Counted from the stretch's first letter, positions 1-10,243 are shown. The stretch is 64,000 nt of DNA from Rhodovulum imhoffii (GCF_003046545.1 NZ_QAAA01000005.1:124001-188000); one strand, 5' to 3'. Notes: generated from the letters alone by a model not told the origin. Translations and numbers: made by a program.

Positions 1-1145
1 TCGGTGAAAACACGGTGGATCTTCTGACTCGCCAGGGCGGGGCGGAGGTTTATGACGTGGTTGCGCTCAGCGGGGGGCGAAATGTTGCCCGTCTGGCGGA
101 GCAGGCAAAGGCGTTACGGGCCAGCCTGGCCGTGACGGCCTTTCCCGAATGTTACGAAGATCTGAAAGCCGCGCTGGCGGGCAGCGGTGTCGAGGCTGCC
201 GCGGGCCCGCAGGCCCTGATCGAGGCGGCGGACCGCCCGTCCGACTGGATCATGTCGGCCATCGTGGGCGCGGCGGGGCTGGTGCCGGGGATGAGGGCGC
301 TGCGCCACGGAACGACGCTGGCGCTGGCCAACAAGGAAAGTCTTGTGACTGCCGGGCCGCTTCTGATGGCGACGGCACGCGCAAACGGAGCACGCATCCT
401 GCCGGTCGACAGCGAACATTCCGCTGTGTTCCAGGCGCTGGCGGGGGAGGATATAGACGCCGTGGAGCGCATCATCATCACCGCTTCGGGCGGGGCCTTC
501 CGGGATTGGCCGCAGGAGGATATCGCCCGCGCCACGCCGGAGCAGGCCTCCAGCCATCCGAACTGGGCGATGGGGCAGCGGATCACGGTGGACAGCGCCT
601 CTATGTTTAATAAGGCCCTTGAACTCATTGAAACAAAAGAATATTTCGGGATAGATCCCGGCAGAATAGAGGCTGTCGTGCACCCCGAATCCCTGGTTCA
701 CGCGCTGGTGGGATTTCGTGACGGGGGGATCATGGCCCATGTCGGCCCGCCGGATATGCGCCATGCCATCGGTTATGCCCTGAACTGGCCAAACCGGGCG
801 GAACTGCCTGTCGCGCGGCTGGATCTGGCGGAAATCGGCAGGCTGACCTTTCGCCCGGCCTGCGAGACACGCTGGCCCGCGTTGCGGCTTGCGCGGCTGG
901 TCATGGCGCAGGGCGGGTTGAGCGGTGCGGTTTTCAACGGCGCAAAGGAGCGCGCGCTGGATGCCTTCCTTGACCGCCGGATCGGGTTTTTGCAGATGAA
1001 CGATGTAGTGGAGGCCAGTCTTGAGGTCCTTTCCGATCACATCGTTCACAGCGATACGGTTATGGACCTTGACGTCATCCTGCACACGGACCATCTGGCC
1101 AGAGAAGCCGCCGAGGGTGTGATCAGCCGCCTGCACGCCGCCTGA
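1..1145 (+). CDS. dxr: 1-deoxy-D-xylulose 5-phosphate reductoisomerase, 5' partial
   Basis: Second step of the non-mevalonate isoprenoid pathway: NADPH-dependent conversion of DXP to 2-C-methyl-D-erythritol 4-phosphate in the cytosol. The reading frame is already open at the window edge (residues GENTVDLLTRQGG match the NADPH-binding N-terminus), so the start codon lies upstream; the GTG at position 15 is an internal valine. Visible family motifs are NKESLVTAG, PVDSEHSAVFQAL (metal and substrate binding), ASGGAF and a segment HPNWAMGQRITVDSASMFNK. It is the first gene of a co-directional envelope cluster, 15 bp before rseP. Gene identity is very secure; only about the first dozen residues are missing. 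Confidence 0.97.
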   Translation, partial: GENTVDLLTRQGGAEVYDVVALSGGRNVARLAEQAKALRASLAVTAFPECYEDLKAALAGSGVEAAAGPQALIEAADRPSDWIMSAIVGAAGLVPGMRALRHGTTLALANKESLVTAGPLLMATARANGARILPVDSEHSAVFQALAGEDIDAVERIIITASGGAFRDWPQEDIARATPEQASSHPNWAMGQRITVDSASMFNKALELIETKEYFGIDPGRIEAVVHPESLVHALVGFRDGGIMAHVGPPDMRHAIGYALNWPNRAELPVARLDLAEIGRLTFRPACETRWPALRLARLVMAQGGLSGAVFNGAKERALDAFLDRRIGFLQMNDVVEASLEVLSDHIVHSDTVMDLDVILHTDHLAREAAEGVISRLHAA

Positions 1146-1160
1146 CCGGAAGGAAAGCTC

Positions 1161-2498
1161 TTGGATATCCTCACATTGATTCCGTCATTCGGGAACCTCC
1201 TTTTCACAGGGGGGGCGTTCGTTGTCGCGTTGAGCGTGATCGTGGCGATTCATGAATACGGGCATTATATCGTCGGGCGCTGGTGCGGTATCCATGCGGA
1301 GGTGTTTTCCATAGGCTTCGGTCCGGTTCTTACCTCACGGGTGGACCGGCGCGGGACGCGTTGGCAGATCGCTGCGCTGCCTTTCGGGGGCTACGTTCGT
1401 TTCCTGGGCGATTCCGACGCCGCCAGCGGCAAGGATGGCCGCGCGATCGAGGCGATGGGGGCTGAAACCCGGCGCCGCACCATGCATGGTGCGCCCCTTT
1501 GGGCCCGCACGGCGACAGTGGCGGCGGGGCCTTTGGCAAATTTCCTGTTGGCGGTGGTAGTGTTTGCGGCACTTTCGCTGGTGCGCGGCACGGCGATTGA
1601 GCCGCCCACGGTCGGTGAGTTGAAGCCTTTGCCGCGGGCGGTGGCGGCGCTGGAGCCGGGGGACGAGATCGTGGCGATCAACGGGCAGGCGACGCCGGAT
1701 TACGCCAGCTTCTACGGGGTGGTGGGGGGGCTGCCGCCCGGTGGCGCGGTGACTTATCGGCTTCGGCAGGGGGGGGAAACCCGCGAAATTACTGGCACGC
1801 ATCCGTTTCCACCGATCATCGACGAGGTACAACCCGGCCTTCCGGCCGGGGAGGTCGGGCTGAAGCCCGGTGACGTAATCGTGTCGATCGACGGGCAGCC
1901 GATTTCCGCATTCCCGCAAATGCAGCAGGTGGTGAACACGGGCGGCGGCGCACCGATGGTGTTGGGCGTGTGGCGAGATGGCAGGGAGTTTGCCGTTACG
2001 CTGGCGCCGCGCTCGGTCGACCTGCCGCAGCCCGATGGCGGGTTTGAGACGCGCTGGCTGATCGGCATGACCGGCGCGCTGGCCTTCTCCCCGCAAACCC
2101 GGACCCCCGGCGTGATCGAGGCGCTGGCCTACGGGGGCAACCAGATCGTCTATATCATTCAGGCCAGCCTGTCGGGACTTTATCATATGGTGACCGGGGC
2201 GATCAGTTCCTGCAACCTGTCCGGGCCTTTGGGCATTGCCGAAAGCGCCGGCGCGGCGGCGGCTCAGGGACCTTCCAGTTTCATTTGGCTCATCGCCATG
2301 CTTTCCGTCGCGATAGGGCTTTTGAACCTGTTTCCGGTGCCGGTTCTCGATGGGGGGCACCTGGTCTTTTACGCTTATGAGGCAATCGCCGGGGCCCCGC
2401 CGCCCGAACGGGCGATGCAGGCCATGATGGCCTTCGGGTTTGCAATGCTCGTCATGTTGATGGGGTTTGCCATTTTCAACGATATGGTGTGCCGCTGA
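1161..2498 (+). CDS. rseP: RIP metalloprotease RseP (site-2 protease)
   Basis: Inner-membrane zinc protease of the S2P family that cuts anti-sigma factors or signal-peptide remnants within the membrane. The zinc motif HEYGH lies at residues 31-35 in the first transmembrane segment and the third ligand is in NLFPVPVLDGGH (Asp near residue 397). Two PDZ-like repeats fill the centre, and hydrophobic helices close the C-terminus. The length of 445 aa is normal for the family. The start is a TTG with GGAAGGAAAG just upstream, which fits a ribosome binding site. It sits between dxr and bamA, the usual alphaproteobacterial order. Confidence 0.96.
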   Translation: MDILTLIPSFGNLLFTGGAFVVALSVIVAIHEYGHYIVGRWCGIHAEVFSIGFGPVLTSRVDRRGTRWQIAALPFGGYVRFLGDSDAASGKDGRAIEAMGAETRRRTMHGAPLWARTATVAAGPLANFLLAVVVFAALSLVRGTAIEPPTVGELKPLPRAVAALEPGDEIVAINGQATPDYASFYGVVGGLPPGGAVTYRLRQGGETREITGTHPFPPIIDEVQPGLPAGEVGLKPGDVIVSIDGQPISAFPQMQQVVNTGGGAPMVLGVWRDGREFAVTLAPRSVDLPQPDGGFETRWLIGMTGALAFSPQTRTPGVIEALAYGGNQIVYIIQASLSGLYHMVTGAISSCNLSGPLGIAESAGAAAAQGPSSFIWLIAMLSVAIGLLNLFPVPVLDGGHLVFYAYEAIAGAPPPERAMQAMMAFGFAMLVMLMGFAIFNDMVCR

Positions 2499-2539
2499 TC
2501 CTGTTTTGACAAGGACGGGTTAAGCGGCTAGCAAAGCGC

Positions 2540-4891
2540 GTGAACATGCGAGATGCGGGGAGCGCAATGACCCAGAGGAATGGCAAGGCGGCAACCCTGT
2601 CGCGGCGGGCAAAATGGATGCTGACTGCGGCAGTGATCGGCGCGGTGTCCGTACCCGTGGACATGGTGCCCCCGGCGGCAGCGCAGAGTTACCGATTCAC
2701 CCAAGTGGAGATCGAGGGCAACCAGCGCGTCGCAGGGGAGACCATCCTCAGCTATGCCGGGATCGGGCGCGGGCAGAACATATCCGCAGCGGAACTGAAC
2801 GATGCCTATCAGCGCATCGTTGCCAGCGGCCTGTTCGAAACCGTTGAAATCGTGCCGCGTGGCAGCACGCTTGTTGTCAAGGTCAGCGAATATCCCACGA
2901 TCAACGTTATCAATATCGAAGGCAATCGCGCGCTCAAGGATGAGGACCTGCAAAATATCATCCAGTCGAGATCGCGCCGGGTTTACAGCCCCGCCCTGGC
3001 CGAGGCGGATGCCGCGACCATCGCCACCGCCTATGAACAGACCGGTCGCATCTCCGCCACGGTAACGCCGAAGATCATCCGCCGTTCCGAGAACCGCGTT
3101 GATCTTGTGTTCGAGGTCGCGGAGTCCAAGGTCGTCGAGGTGGAGCGGATTTCCTTTGTCGGGAATCGCAGCTTCAGCGAACGTCGCCTGCGCCGGGCGC
3201 TGCAAACCAAGCAGGCCGGACTTTTGCGCATGTTCGTGCGCAGCGATACCTTCATTGCCGACCGCATCGAGTTCGACAAACAGGTTCTCAGGGATTTTTA
3301 TGCCTCCCGCGGGTTCATCGATTTCGAGGTGCTTTCGGTCAATTCCGAACTGACCCGTGAACGCGATGCGTTCCTTATCACCTTCAATATCCGGGAGGGA
3401 CAACCGTTCAGGTTCGGTGAAATCACCGCCAGCAGCGACTTGAGCGAAGTGGACCCGGAAGCGTTCGAACAGGCCATTCGGATTCGCGAAGGGCAGGGTT
3501 ATTCTCCGCAGGCGGTGGAAAATACCATCGCCCGGCTGGAGCGTCTTGCCATCCAGAAGGGGCTGGATTTCATCCGCATCGATCCGCAGGTCACCCGTAA
3601 CGACCGCGACCTGACCCTGGATGTCGATTTCCGCGTCGTGCGGGGGCCGCGCATTTTCGTGGAACGTATCGATATCGAGGGCAACGCCACCACGCTGGAC
3701 CGTGTCGTGCGCCGCCAGTTCCGTACCGTCGAGGGCGATCCTTTCAACCCCCGTGAGATCCGCGAAACCGCCGAGCGTATTCGGGCACTCGGGTTTTTCA
3801 GAAAGGCAGATGTCGAAGCGCGGGAGGGAACCTCGCCGGGGCAGGTCATCGTCGATGTCGATGTGGAGGAACAGCCGACAGGGTCGCTCAATTTCGGGCT
3901 CAGCTACTCGGCTTCGTCCGGGCCGGGTGCGGCTCTGTCGTTCTCGGAGCGCAACTTTCTTGGCCGCGGGCAGCATCTGAACTTTTCGGTCAATACCGGG
4001 GCCGACAACGCGGTGTCGCGTTTCCGTTTTGCCGAGCCTGCCTTTCTGGGGCGCAATGTCCGCTTTGCCTTCGATGCGTCCTACGCGGTATCGGACGACC
4101 AGGACGATGAGCTTTACAAGACCCATCGCATCCGGCTCCAGCCTTCTCTGGAATTCCCGATCAGTGAGAACGGGCGGCTCGAACTTCGCTACACGCTTGA
4201 GGAAGACCGCCTCTATGACTACACGGGCGAGTCCAACATCATCGCCGCCGAGGCCGAGGAAAATGCCCTGATCGCGTCCAAGCTGGGCTATACCTACAGC
4301 TACGATACCCGAACCACCGGGCTGAACCCGAATGCGGGCATCGTGTTTCGATTCAGCCAGGATTTTGCCGGTCTGGGGGGAGACAGCGAGTATATAGAGA
4401 CGACCGCTCTGCTGGGGGGGCAGACCCGCGTATGGAACGAAGAGGTCACCCTGCGTGCGGAGCTGGAAGGCGGTGCGTTGCACATGCTCAGCGGGAACAG
4501 CCGGGTGACAAACCGCTACACCCTTAACGGCAAGATGCGTGGCTTCCAGCCCAACGGGCTTGGCCCGCGCGATCCGGCGGAAGACGATGGCGAGGCGCTT
4601 GGCGGCAACATGTTCGCCGTGGCCCGGTTCGAGGCCGAGTTCCCCGTTGGATTGCCCGAAGAATACGGTATCACCGGCGGTCTTTTCGCAGATTTCGGGA
4701 CGGTCTGGTCTCTGGACAATACCGATAACGGCCGCGTGGATGACGATTTCAACCTGCGCTCGGCTGTCGGGGTTTCCATTTTCTGGACCACGCCCATCGG
4801 GCCTTTGCGGTTCAATTTCGCCGCGCCGCTGATGAAGGAAGACTACGACGAGGAGCAGACCTTCGATCTTACGATTTCGACCCGGTTCTGA
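2540..4891 (+). CDS. bamA: Outer membrane protein assembly factor BamA
   Basis: Core of the BAM complex that folds beta-barrel proteins into the outer membrane. The 783-aa product starts with a basic segment and hydrophobic signal peptide ending near PPAAAQS. POTRA repeats follow (recurring 'V..I.I.GN' starts such as VEIEGNQRV, INIEGNRAL, ISFVGNRSF, IDIEGNATT), then a 16-strand barrel ending in FDLTISTRF, with the terminal Phe typical of outer membrane proteins. The longest frame starts with GTG; ATG codons 6 and 30 bases downstream are alternatives and the last (MTQRNGKAA) also gives a good signal peptide. The stop overlaps the start of the next gene (TGATG). Confidence 0.97.
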   Translation: MNMRDAGSAMTQRNGKAATLSRRAKWMLTAAVIGAVSVPVDMVPPAAAQSYRFTQVEIEGNQRVAGETILSYAGIGRGQNISAAELNDAYQRIVASGLFETVEIVPRGSTLVVKVSEYPTINVINIEGNRALKDEDLQNIIQSRSRRVYSPALAEADAATIATAYEQTGRISATVTPKIIRRSENRVDLVFEVAESKVVEVERISFVGNRSFSERRLRRALQTKQAGLLRMFVRSDTFIADRIEFDKQVLRDFYASRGFIDFEVLSVNSELTRERDAFLITFNIREGQPFRFGEITASSDLSEVDPEAFEQAIRIREGQGYSPQAVENTIARLERLAIQKGLDFIRIDPQVTRNDRDLTLDVDFRVVRGPRIFVERIDIEGNATTLDRVVRRQFRTVEGDPFNPREIRETAERIRALGFFRKADVEAREGTSPGQVIVDVDVEEQPTGSLNFGLSYSASSGPGAALSFSERNFLGRGQHLNFSVNTGADNAVSRFRFAEPAFLGRNVRFAFDASYAVSDDQDDELYKTHRIRLQPSLEFPISENGRLELRYTLEEDRLYDYTGESNIIAAEAEENALIASKLGYTYSYDTRTTGLNPNAGIVFRFSQDFAGLGGDSEYIETTALLGGQTRVWNEEVTLRAELEGGALHMLSGNSRVTNRYTLNGKMRGFQPNGLGPRDPAEDDGEALGGNMFAVARFEAEFPVGLPEEYGITGGLFADFGTVWSLDNTDNGRVDDDFNLRSAVGVSIFWTTPIGPLRFNFAAPLMKEDYDEEQTFDLTISTRF

Positions 4892-5427
4892 TGTGGCGCA
4901 TGGCTGGCATTGCGGTTTTTGCGGTGGCGCTGGGGGGATATTCCCCGGTGTGCGCCCAGGAACCGGTGTTGTCCACCCCCATCGTCACCGTCGATCAGGA
5001 GCGTCTATTCACCGACTCCGCCTATGGCGCCGCGCTTTTGAAACAGATCCATGAGGAATCCACCACGCTGGCCGCCGAGAACCGTGAGATCGAGGCAGAA
5101 CTGATCGAGGAGGAGCGCGCCCTCACCGATCAGCGTGCCAGCTTGCCGCCGGAGGACTTCAGGAACCTTGCACAAGTCTTTGATGAAAAAGTCATTTCCA
5201 TTCGGCAGGCGCAAGATGCAAAAACCCGTGCGCTGGCCCAGAAGCGTGAGGTTGCCCAGCAGGAGTTCTTTCAGGCCATCGTTCCGATCCTGACACAGAT
5301 CGTCCGCGAACGCCGTGCGGTGGCGGTACTGGAAACCCGCGCGGTTGTGTTGTCGGCGGACCAGATCGACATCACCGACGAGGCCATCGCCCGGATCGAC
5401 GCGCGCCTTGGCGAAACGTCTCAATAG
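4891..5427 (+). CDS. OmpH/Skp family periplasmic chaperone
   Basis: Predicted periplasmic holdase that carries unfolded outer membrane proteins to BamA. The 178-aa product has a short signal peptide (hydrophobic, ending around VCAQ), then [13 protein letters not shown], characteristic of the OmpH domain start. A long charged, coiled-coil helical region ([20 protein letters not shown]) forms the tentacle arm, and the chain returns to a short C-terminal strand region ([14 protein letters not shown]). It overlaps the bamA stop by one base, so the two are probably translationally coupled. The family is clear; calling it Skp rather than a generic OmpH protein is inference. Confidence 0.92.
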   Translation: MWRMAGIAVFAVALGGYSPVCAQEPVLSTPIVTVDQERLFTDSAYGAALLKQIHEESTTLAAENREIEAELIEEERALTDQRASLPPEDFRNLAQVFDEKVISIRQAQDAKTRALAQKREVAQQEFFQAIVPILTQIVRERRAVAVLETRAVVLSADQIDITDEAIARIDARLGETSQ

Positions 5428-5495
5428 GGCACGCTTGTACCGGGCGAGGCAAGTTGCTAACCCGGACTGCAACAAAACCAAAGCCGGGGGCACCC

Positions 5496-5954
5496 ATGAC
5501 CGATTGTCCGAAAGAGGCCGACATTCACCTGATCCAACGGATCATTCCACATCGTTATCCGTTTCTCCTGGTGGACAAGGTCATCGATATCGTTCCTGGC
5601 GAAAGCGCGGTGGGCCTCAAGAACGTTACCTTCAACGAACCTCATTTTCAGGGCCATTTTCCCGGCGCACCGATCATGCCCGGCGTCACCATCATCGAGG
5701 CAATGGCCCAGACGGCGGCTGTGATGGTGGGCGTATCGCTGGATATGGCCGACAAGAACATGCTGGTTTACTTCATGAACATCGACAAGGCCAAGTTCCG
5801 CCGCAAGGTCGTGCCCGGCGATGTTCTTGAACTGCACGTCCGCGCCACACGCGGGGGAAGCAAGGTCTGGAAGTTCGTGGGTGAGGCGAAGGTCGGGGCC
5901 GAAGCGGCCGCCCAGGCGGAATTTTCCGCCATGATGGATCTGCCGAAGGACTGA
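5496..5954 (+). CDS. fabZ: 3-hydroxyacyl-ACP dehydratase FabZ
   Basis: Dehydrates (3R)-hydroxyacyl-ACP in fatty acid elongation and competes with LpxA for hydroxyacyl-ACP. The product is a 152-aa hot-dog fold protein with [12 protein letters not shown] carrying the catalytic His and [12 protein letters not shown] followed by EAMAQ carrying the catalytic Glu. The ATG was chosen because AGCCGGGGG precedes it and the product then has family length; a longer in-frame opening 42 bases upstream adds an unrelated basic tail. The stop overlaps the lpxA start. Its position in the lpx cluster is the classical arrangement. Confidence 0.96.
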   Translation: MTDCPKEADIHLIQRIIPHRYPFLLVDKVIDIVPGESAVGLKNVTFNEPHFQGHFPGAPIMPGVTIIEAMAQTAAVMVGVSLDMADKNMLVYFMNIDKAKFRRKVVPGDVLELHVRATRGGSKVWKFVGEAKVGAEAAAQAEFSAMMDLPKD

Positions 5955-6754
5955 TGATGCCGATCGACCCCACAGCGCAGGTACATCCCTCGGCAGTGGT
6001 CGATGAGGGTGCAAGCCTCGGCCCCGGATGCCGCATCGGGCCGTTTTCGGTGGTCGGTCCCAAGGTCGTCCTTGGACGGGGCGTGGTGGTGAAAAGCCAC
6101 GCCGTTATCACCGGATTGACCGAAATCGGAGAGGAAACCGTCATCTTTCCCTTCGCCAATATTGGGGATATCCCCCAGGATCTGAAATTCAAGGGGGAAG
6201 AAACCCGCCTGGTCGTGGGGGCGCGCAACCGTATCCGCGAAGGCGTGACGATGAACACCGGAACCCAGGGCGGTGGCGGCATCACCCGTGTTGGCGATGA
6301 CTGCCTGTTCATGACTGGCGCCCATGTCGGCCACGACGCACAGGTGGGCAACCGTGTGATCATGGCCAACAATGCCGCGCTGGCCGGGCATTGCATCATC
6401 GAGGATGATGTCATCATCGGCGGGCTGTCGGGCATTCACCAGTTCGTACGCATTGGGCGCGGCGCGATTATCGGTGCGGTGACAATGGTGGCAAATGATG
6501 TGATTCCCAATGGTCTGGTGCAGGGGCCGCGTGGCGTTCTGGACGGGCTGAACCTTGTGGGGCTGAAGCGCCGGGGCGTGGCGCGGACAGATATTTCCGC
6601 CCTGCGTGCCGCCTACCAGGAACTCGCCCAGGGCGAAGGCGCTTTCGCCGAACGTGCCCGCCGCCTGTTCGACGACTCCGACAGCGCCTATGTACGTGAA
6701 ATGGCGGAATTCATCCTGGGCGAGAGCGACCGTTCCTTCCTGACCCCGAGGTGA
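5954..6754 (+). CDS. lpxA: UDP-N-acetylglucosamine O-acyltransferase LpxA
   Basis: First committed step of lipid A synthesis: transfers a 3-hydroxyacyl chain from ACP to UDP-GlcNAc. The 266-aa sequence consists of left-handed parallel beta-helix hexapeptide repeats (for example IDPTAQVHPSAVV, IGPFSVVGPKVVLG, NRVIMANNAALAGH) followed by a helical C-terminal domain (VARTDISALRAAYQEL). The catalytic His is in the AHVGHDAQVG segment. Two adjacent ATG codons offer starts one codon apart; the first overlaps the fabZ stop (TGATG). Lipid A synthesis marks this as a Gram-negative organism with LPS. Confidence 0.97.
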   Translation: MMPIDPTAQVHPSAVVDEGASLGPGCRIGPFSVVGPKVVLGRGVVVKSHAVITGLTEIGEETVIFPFANIGDIPQDLKFKGEETRLVVGARNRIREGVTMNTGTQGGGGITRVGDDCLFMTGAHVGHDAQVGNRVIMANNAALAGHCIIEDDVIIGGLSGIHQFVRIGRGAIIGAVTMVANDVIPNGLVQGPRGVLDGLNLVGLKRRGVARTDISALRAAYQELAQGEGAFAERARRLFDDSDSAYVREMAEFILGESDRSFLTPR

Positions 6755-6757
6755 GGC

Positions 6758-7582
6758 ATGAAAACCGCGATCATCGCCGGACACGGGCAATTGCCGCTGA
6801 TACTGGGCCGGGCCTTGACGGATCGGGGCGTGCCCTTTGTCTTTGCGCCTGTCATGGGTGCCGGGGCCGAGGTGCCCGCAGAGTGGGCGGCGGAGCCTTT
6901 CGCGGTGGAGAGGCTGGCGTTGTTTCACGACCGCCTGCACGAATTGGGAGTGACCCGCGTGGTTCTGGCCGGAGCCCTGACGCGTGTGCGGCTGGAACCG
7001 GAAAAGATCGATCCGAAAACCGCGATGCTTCTGCCGCGGGTTCTTCCTGCCTTGCAGCAGGGGGATGATGCGCTTTTGCGTACGGTCATCGCGTTGTTCG
7101 AGGAAGACGCGTTCGAGGTCACCGGGGCCGAGACGATCTGCCCGGACCTGTTGCCTGCCCCCGGCGTCACCGGGCCGCAACCGTCGCGGCAGGACAAGGC
7201 CGATGCCGCCCGTGCCGCCGATCTGGTGGCGCTGTTGGGGCAGGCGGATGTGGGGCAGGGGGCGGTGGTTGCGCAGGGGCAATGCCTTGCGCTGGAAACG
7301 TTGCCGGGCACGGACGCGATGCTGGGTTGGGTGGCCGATGTGGCCCATGCCCGCCGCCCGGATCCAAAGGGCGCGCGCGGAATCCTGTACAAGGCCTGCA
7401 AGCCGGGCCAGGACCGTCGTGTGGATCTGCCCGCCATCGGGCCAGACACGATCTCCAACGCAGCTGCCGCCGGGTTGGCCGGCGTGGTCCTCGAGGCGGG
7501 CGGCGTCATGGTTCTGGACAGCAACGATGTGGAGACTCGCCTGCGCGATACGGGCCTTTTCCTGTGGGTCAGACAGCCGTGA
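6758..7582 (+). CDS. lpxI: UDP-2,3-diacylglucosamine pyrophosphatase LpxI (DUF1009)
   Basis: Hydrolyses UDP-2,3-diacylglucosamine to lipid X and UMP. LpxI replaces LpxH in alphaproteobacteria and is unrelated to it in sequence. The 274-aa product opens with TAIIAGHGQLPL and carries the C-terminal DUF1009 block with KACKPGQDRRVDLPAIGPDT and a glycine-rich GVVLEAGGVMVLD segment. It lies between lpxA and lpxB, which supports the role. Its stop overlaps the GTG start of lpxB (GTGA). Confidence 0.94.
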   Translation: MKTAIIAGHGQLPLILGRALTDRGVPFVFAPVMGAGAEVPAEWAAEPFAVERLALFHDRLHELGVTRVVLAGALTRVRLEPEKIDPKTAMLLPRVLPALQQGDDALLRTVIALFEEDAFEVTGAETICPDLLPAPGVTGPQPSRQDKADAARAADLVALLGQADVGQGAVVAQGQCLALETLPGTDAMLGWVADVAHARRPDPKGARGILYKACKPGQDRRVDLPAIGPDTISNAAAAGLAGVVLEAGGVMVLDSNDVETRLRDTGLFLWVRQP

Positions 7583-8721
7583 GACGCTTTTTTCTCATCG
7601 CCGGCGAACCCTCGGGCGATGCCCTTGGCGCCGCGCTGATGAGGGGGCTGCGCCAGCTTTGCCCGAAGGTGCGGTTCTGCGGCGTGGGCGGTCCGCTGAT
7701 GCAGGCCGCGGGGCTGGAGAGTCTCTTCCCCATGGAGGAGCTTTCGGTCATGGGACTGGCAGAGGTCTTGCCCCGCTACCGCCATCTGATGCGCCGTATC
7801 CGGCAATGTGCGCAAGCGATCCTGGACGAAAGTCCCGATGCGCTTGTCACCATCGACAGTCCGGATTTCAGCCTGCGTGTCGCCCGTCGTGTCAAGGCCG
7901 CCAGCCGTATCCGCACGGTGCATTACGTCGCGCCCACGGTTTGGGCATGGCGCCCGCGCCGCGCCGTTCGCATGGCGGAGGTCATCGACCATGTTCTGGC
8001 ACTGTTTCCGTTCGAGCCCCCTTACATGGAGGCCGAGGGCATGCGGTGCGACTTTGTCGGTCATCCGGTCGCCACCCGCCCACAAGCCAGTTCGCAGGAT
8101 GTCGCACGGTTTCGTGCCGACCATGGGGTGGGCGACGCGCCGTTGCTTCTGGCGTTGCCCGGCTCCCGCATGGGGGAGGTCACGCGGCTGGCGCCGGTTT
8201 TCGGTGCGGCATTGCATCCGGTTCTGGCGCGCTATCCGCAGGCCCGCATCGTTGTCCCCAGCCCCGCGCCGGTGGCAGATACGGTTGCGCGGCTTGTTCG
8301 GAACTGGCCCGGCGCACCGGTGGTCCTGCGGGGCCAGGGCATGGAGAAAGGGGCAGCCTTCCGCGCGGCGGACGTGGCCTTGGCGGCGTCGGGGACGGTT
8401 TCGCTGGAACTGGCGGCGGCGGGCACGCCGATGGTCATTGCCTATGACATGAACTGGCTGACGCGTCAGATCCTCGCCCGGATACTGCGGATCGATACGG
8501 TGACGCTGGTCAATATCGTGAGCGAAACCCGTGCGGTACCGGAATTTCTGGGCGAACGGTGTCAGCCTGCGCAGATTGCCGGGGCGCTTGGGGCGCTGCT
8601 GGAGGACCCTGCCGCCCGTTCCGCACAGGCCACAGCAGCACAGATCACGATGCAGCGGCTCGGGCAGGGGGGGGAGGACCCGGGGGTACGGGCCGCGCGC
8701 GCGGTGCTGAACGGGCTTTAG
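7579..8721 (+). CDS. lpxB: Lipid-A-disaccharide synthase LpxB
   Basis: Glycosyltransferase that joins UDP-2,3-diacylglucosamine and lipid X into the lipid A disaccharide at the inner membrane. The 380-aa product starts [16 protein letters not shown], the expected GT19 N-terminus. Other family segments are [44 protein letters not shown] and [17 protein letters not shown]. The GTG start overlapping the lpxI stop is preferred because a longer in-frame opening would add about 99 residues overlapping lpxI with no family resemblance. The stop overlaps the stop of convergent mnmA within four bases. Confidence 0.96.
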   Translation: MRRFFLIAGEPSGDALGAALMRGLRQLCPKVRFCGVGGPLMQAAGLESLFPMEELSVMGLAEVLPRYRHLMRRIRQCAQAILDESPDALVTIDSPDFSLRVARRVKAASRIRTVHYVAPTVWAWRPRRAVRMAEVIDHVLALFPFEPPYMEAEGMRCDFVGHPVATRPQASSQDVARFRADHGVGDAPLLLALPGSRMGEVTRLAPVFGAALHPVLARYPQARIVVPSPAPVADTVARLVRNWPGAPVVLRGQGMEKGAAFRAADVALAASGTVSLELAAAGTPMVIAYDMNWLTRQILARILRIDTVTLVNIVSETRAVPEFLGERCQPAQIAGALGALLEDPAARSAQATAAQITMQRLGQGGEDPGVRAARAVLNGL

Positions 8722-9857
8722 CGACAGATCCAGCCGCCGCCCAGAACCCGTGTGCCGCCGGTTTCATAAAACACGCAGGCCTGTCCGGGGCTGACACCTT
8801 CTTCGGGGGTCAGCAGTTCGACCTTGGCCTCGGCGTCCGAGACCGGGCGCAGGATCGCTTCACGCGGGGGGCGGGTGGAGCGCACCTTGACCGACACCGC
8901 CCATTCGGAACGGGACGTCAGCGGCGCATCGCCGAGCCAGTTGATCTCCCGTACCGGGACGATGCGGGTTGCCAGCATCTCTTTCGGCCCGACAACCACC
9001 TTGCGGTTTTCCACATCCAGCCGAACCACGTAGAGCGGGTCCGACAGCCCGCCAATGCCAAGCCCGCGCCGCTGCCCGATGGTGTAATGAATGACCCCGT
9101 CATGCCGACCCAGAACGCGCCCGTCTGCGTGGACGATCTGCCCCGGTTCCGCCGCGCCGGGGCGCAGCTTTTCGATCACCGAGGCATAGTTGCCCTCGGG
9201 CACGAAGCAGATGTCCTGACTGTCGGGCTTGTCCGCCACGGGCAGCCCGTATTTTGCCGCCAGTGCGCGGGTGGCATCTTTGTTGGGCAGGTGCCCCAGC
9301 GGAAAACGCAGATAGGACAACTGCTCGGACGTGGTGGAAAAGAGGAAATAGCTCTGGTCGCGGGAAGGATCGGCAGCGCAGTGCAATTCCGGGCCATTTG
9401 GCCCCATCCTGCGCTGGATGTAATGGCCTGTGGCCATGCAGTCGGCCTCCAGATCCCTGGCGGTTTCCAGAAGGTCACGAAACTTTACCCGTTCGTTGCA
9501 GCGAATGCAGGGCACCGGCGTCGCGCCGGCAAGATAGCTATCTGCGAATTCTTCGATCACCGCGTCGCGAAAGGTATTCTCATAATCCAGAACATAATGG
9601 GGAAAACCCATGGCCTCAGCCACGCGGCGGGCATCGTGAATGTCCTGCCCTGCGCAGCAGGCGCCCTTTTTCGCCAAGGCCGCGCCGTGATCGTAAAGCT
9701 GAAGCGTTACGCCGACCACATCATAGCCTTCCCCGACCAGTTGGGCGGCCACGACGGAACTGTCCACCCCGCCCGACATGGCAACGACCACCCGTGTTTC
9801 GGCGGGCGGTTTCGCAAACCCAAGCGAATTCAGCGTGTGTGGGCTGTCAAGCGGCAT
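8718..9857 (-). CDS. mnmA: tRNA-specific 2-thiouridylase MnmA
   Basis: Thiolates C2 of the wobble uridine (U34) in tRNAs for Lys, Glu and Gln, using sulfur relayed from a cysteine desulfurase. The 379-aa product has the PP-loop MSGGVDSSV (residues 27-35), the catalytic cysteine regions [11 protein letters not shown] and [11 protein letters not shown], and the C-terminal barrel domain. The ATG was chosen because AGGAG lies seven bases upstream; a longer frame would add 21 unrelated residues. It stands alone on the minus strand, convergent with lpxB. Confidence 0.96.
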   Translation of the reverse strand: MPLDSPHTLNSLGFAKPPAETRVVVAMSGGVDSSVVAAQLVGEGYDVVGVTLQLYDHGAALAKKGACCAGQDIHDARRVAEAMGFPHYVLDYENTFRDAVIEEFADSYLAGATPVPCIRCNERVKFRDLLETARDLEADCMATGHYIQRRMGPNGPELHCAADPSRDQSYFLFSTTSEQLSYLRFPLGHLPNKDATRALAAKYGLPVADKPDSQDICFVPEGNYASVIEKLRPGAAEPGQIVHADGRVLGRHDGVIHYTIGQRRGLGIGGLSDPLYVVRLDVENRKVVVGPKEMLATRIVPVREINWLGDAPLTSRSEWAVSVKVRSTRPPREAILRPVSDAEAKVELLTPEEGVSPGQACVFYETGGTRVLGGGWICR

Positions 9858-9973
9858 CTCGGTCTCCTGGAAAGGTCCAAATATAGGAAAATGCCGGATA
9901 CTCTCAACCCCTTGTTTCACCGGCTGTTAAAACGTGACCCCCAGTTTCTTCTGAACCAAAACGAGGGGGCAAC

Positions 9974-10243
9974 ATGTATATCAAGCGCACGGATGGGCCG
10001 CGCACCGTGACCTTGCCGGATGGAAGCCATCTGAGTCTGGGCGATCTGCCCGCCGCCGATACGACCCGGTGGGTGGCGCGGCGCAAGGCCGTGGTCGCGA
10101 ACGCGGTGCAGCACGGGCTGATCGCGGCACAAGAGGCGCGGTCTCTTTATAACCTGTCGGAAGAGGAACTGGAGGGTTGGATCCGGGCCCTGAACGTCGA
10201 GGGGCTGAAAGGACTTAAAGTCACGAAAAGAAATACGAAGTAG
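9974..10243 (+). CDS. sciP: SciP-like CtrA inhibitor (DUF1153)
   Basis: Small helix-turn-helix protein of the DUF1153/SciP family. In Caulobacter, SciP binds CtrA and blocks its activation of target promoters in G1. The 89-aa product reads YIKRTDGPRTVTLPDGSHLS, then TRWVARRKAVVANAVQHGL and the LSEEELEGW segment, ending in a basic tail rich in Lys. GAGGGGG precedes the ATG. It sits 116 bp upstream of ctrA on the same strand, which strengthens the assignment. That it inhibits CtrA in this organism is inferred from the family. Confidence 0.9.
   Translation: MYIKRTDGPRTVTLPDGSHLSLGDLPAADTTRWVARRKAVVANAVQHGLIAAQEARSLYNLSEEELEGWIRALNVEGLKGLKVTKRNTK

Noticed and set aside
114-1136. Long minus-strand open frame (340 codons) opposite dxr
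   Set aside because: It mirrors dxr codon structure in a high-GC genome; the product is rich in Arg, Pro and His without family motifs, while the plus strand encodes an unmistakable Dxr.
2528-4483. 651-codon minus-strand frame opposite bamA
   Set aside because: Shadow frame of bamA; low-complexity composition and no domain; the plus-strand product has POTRA repeats and a barrel.
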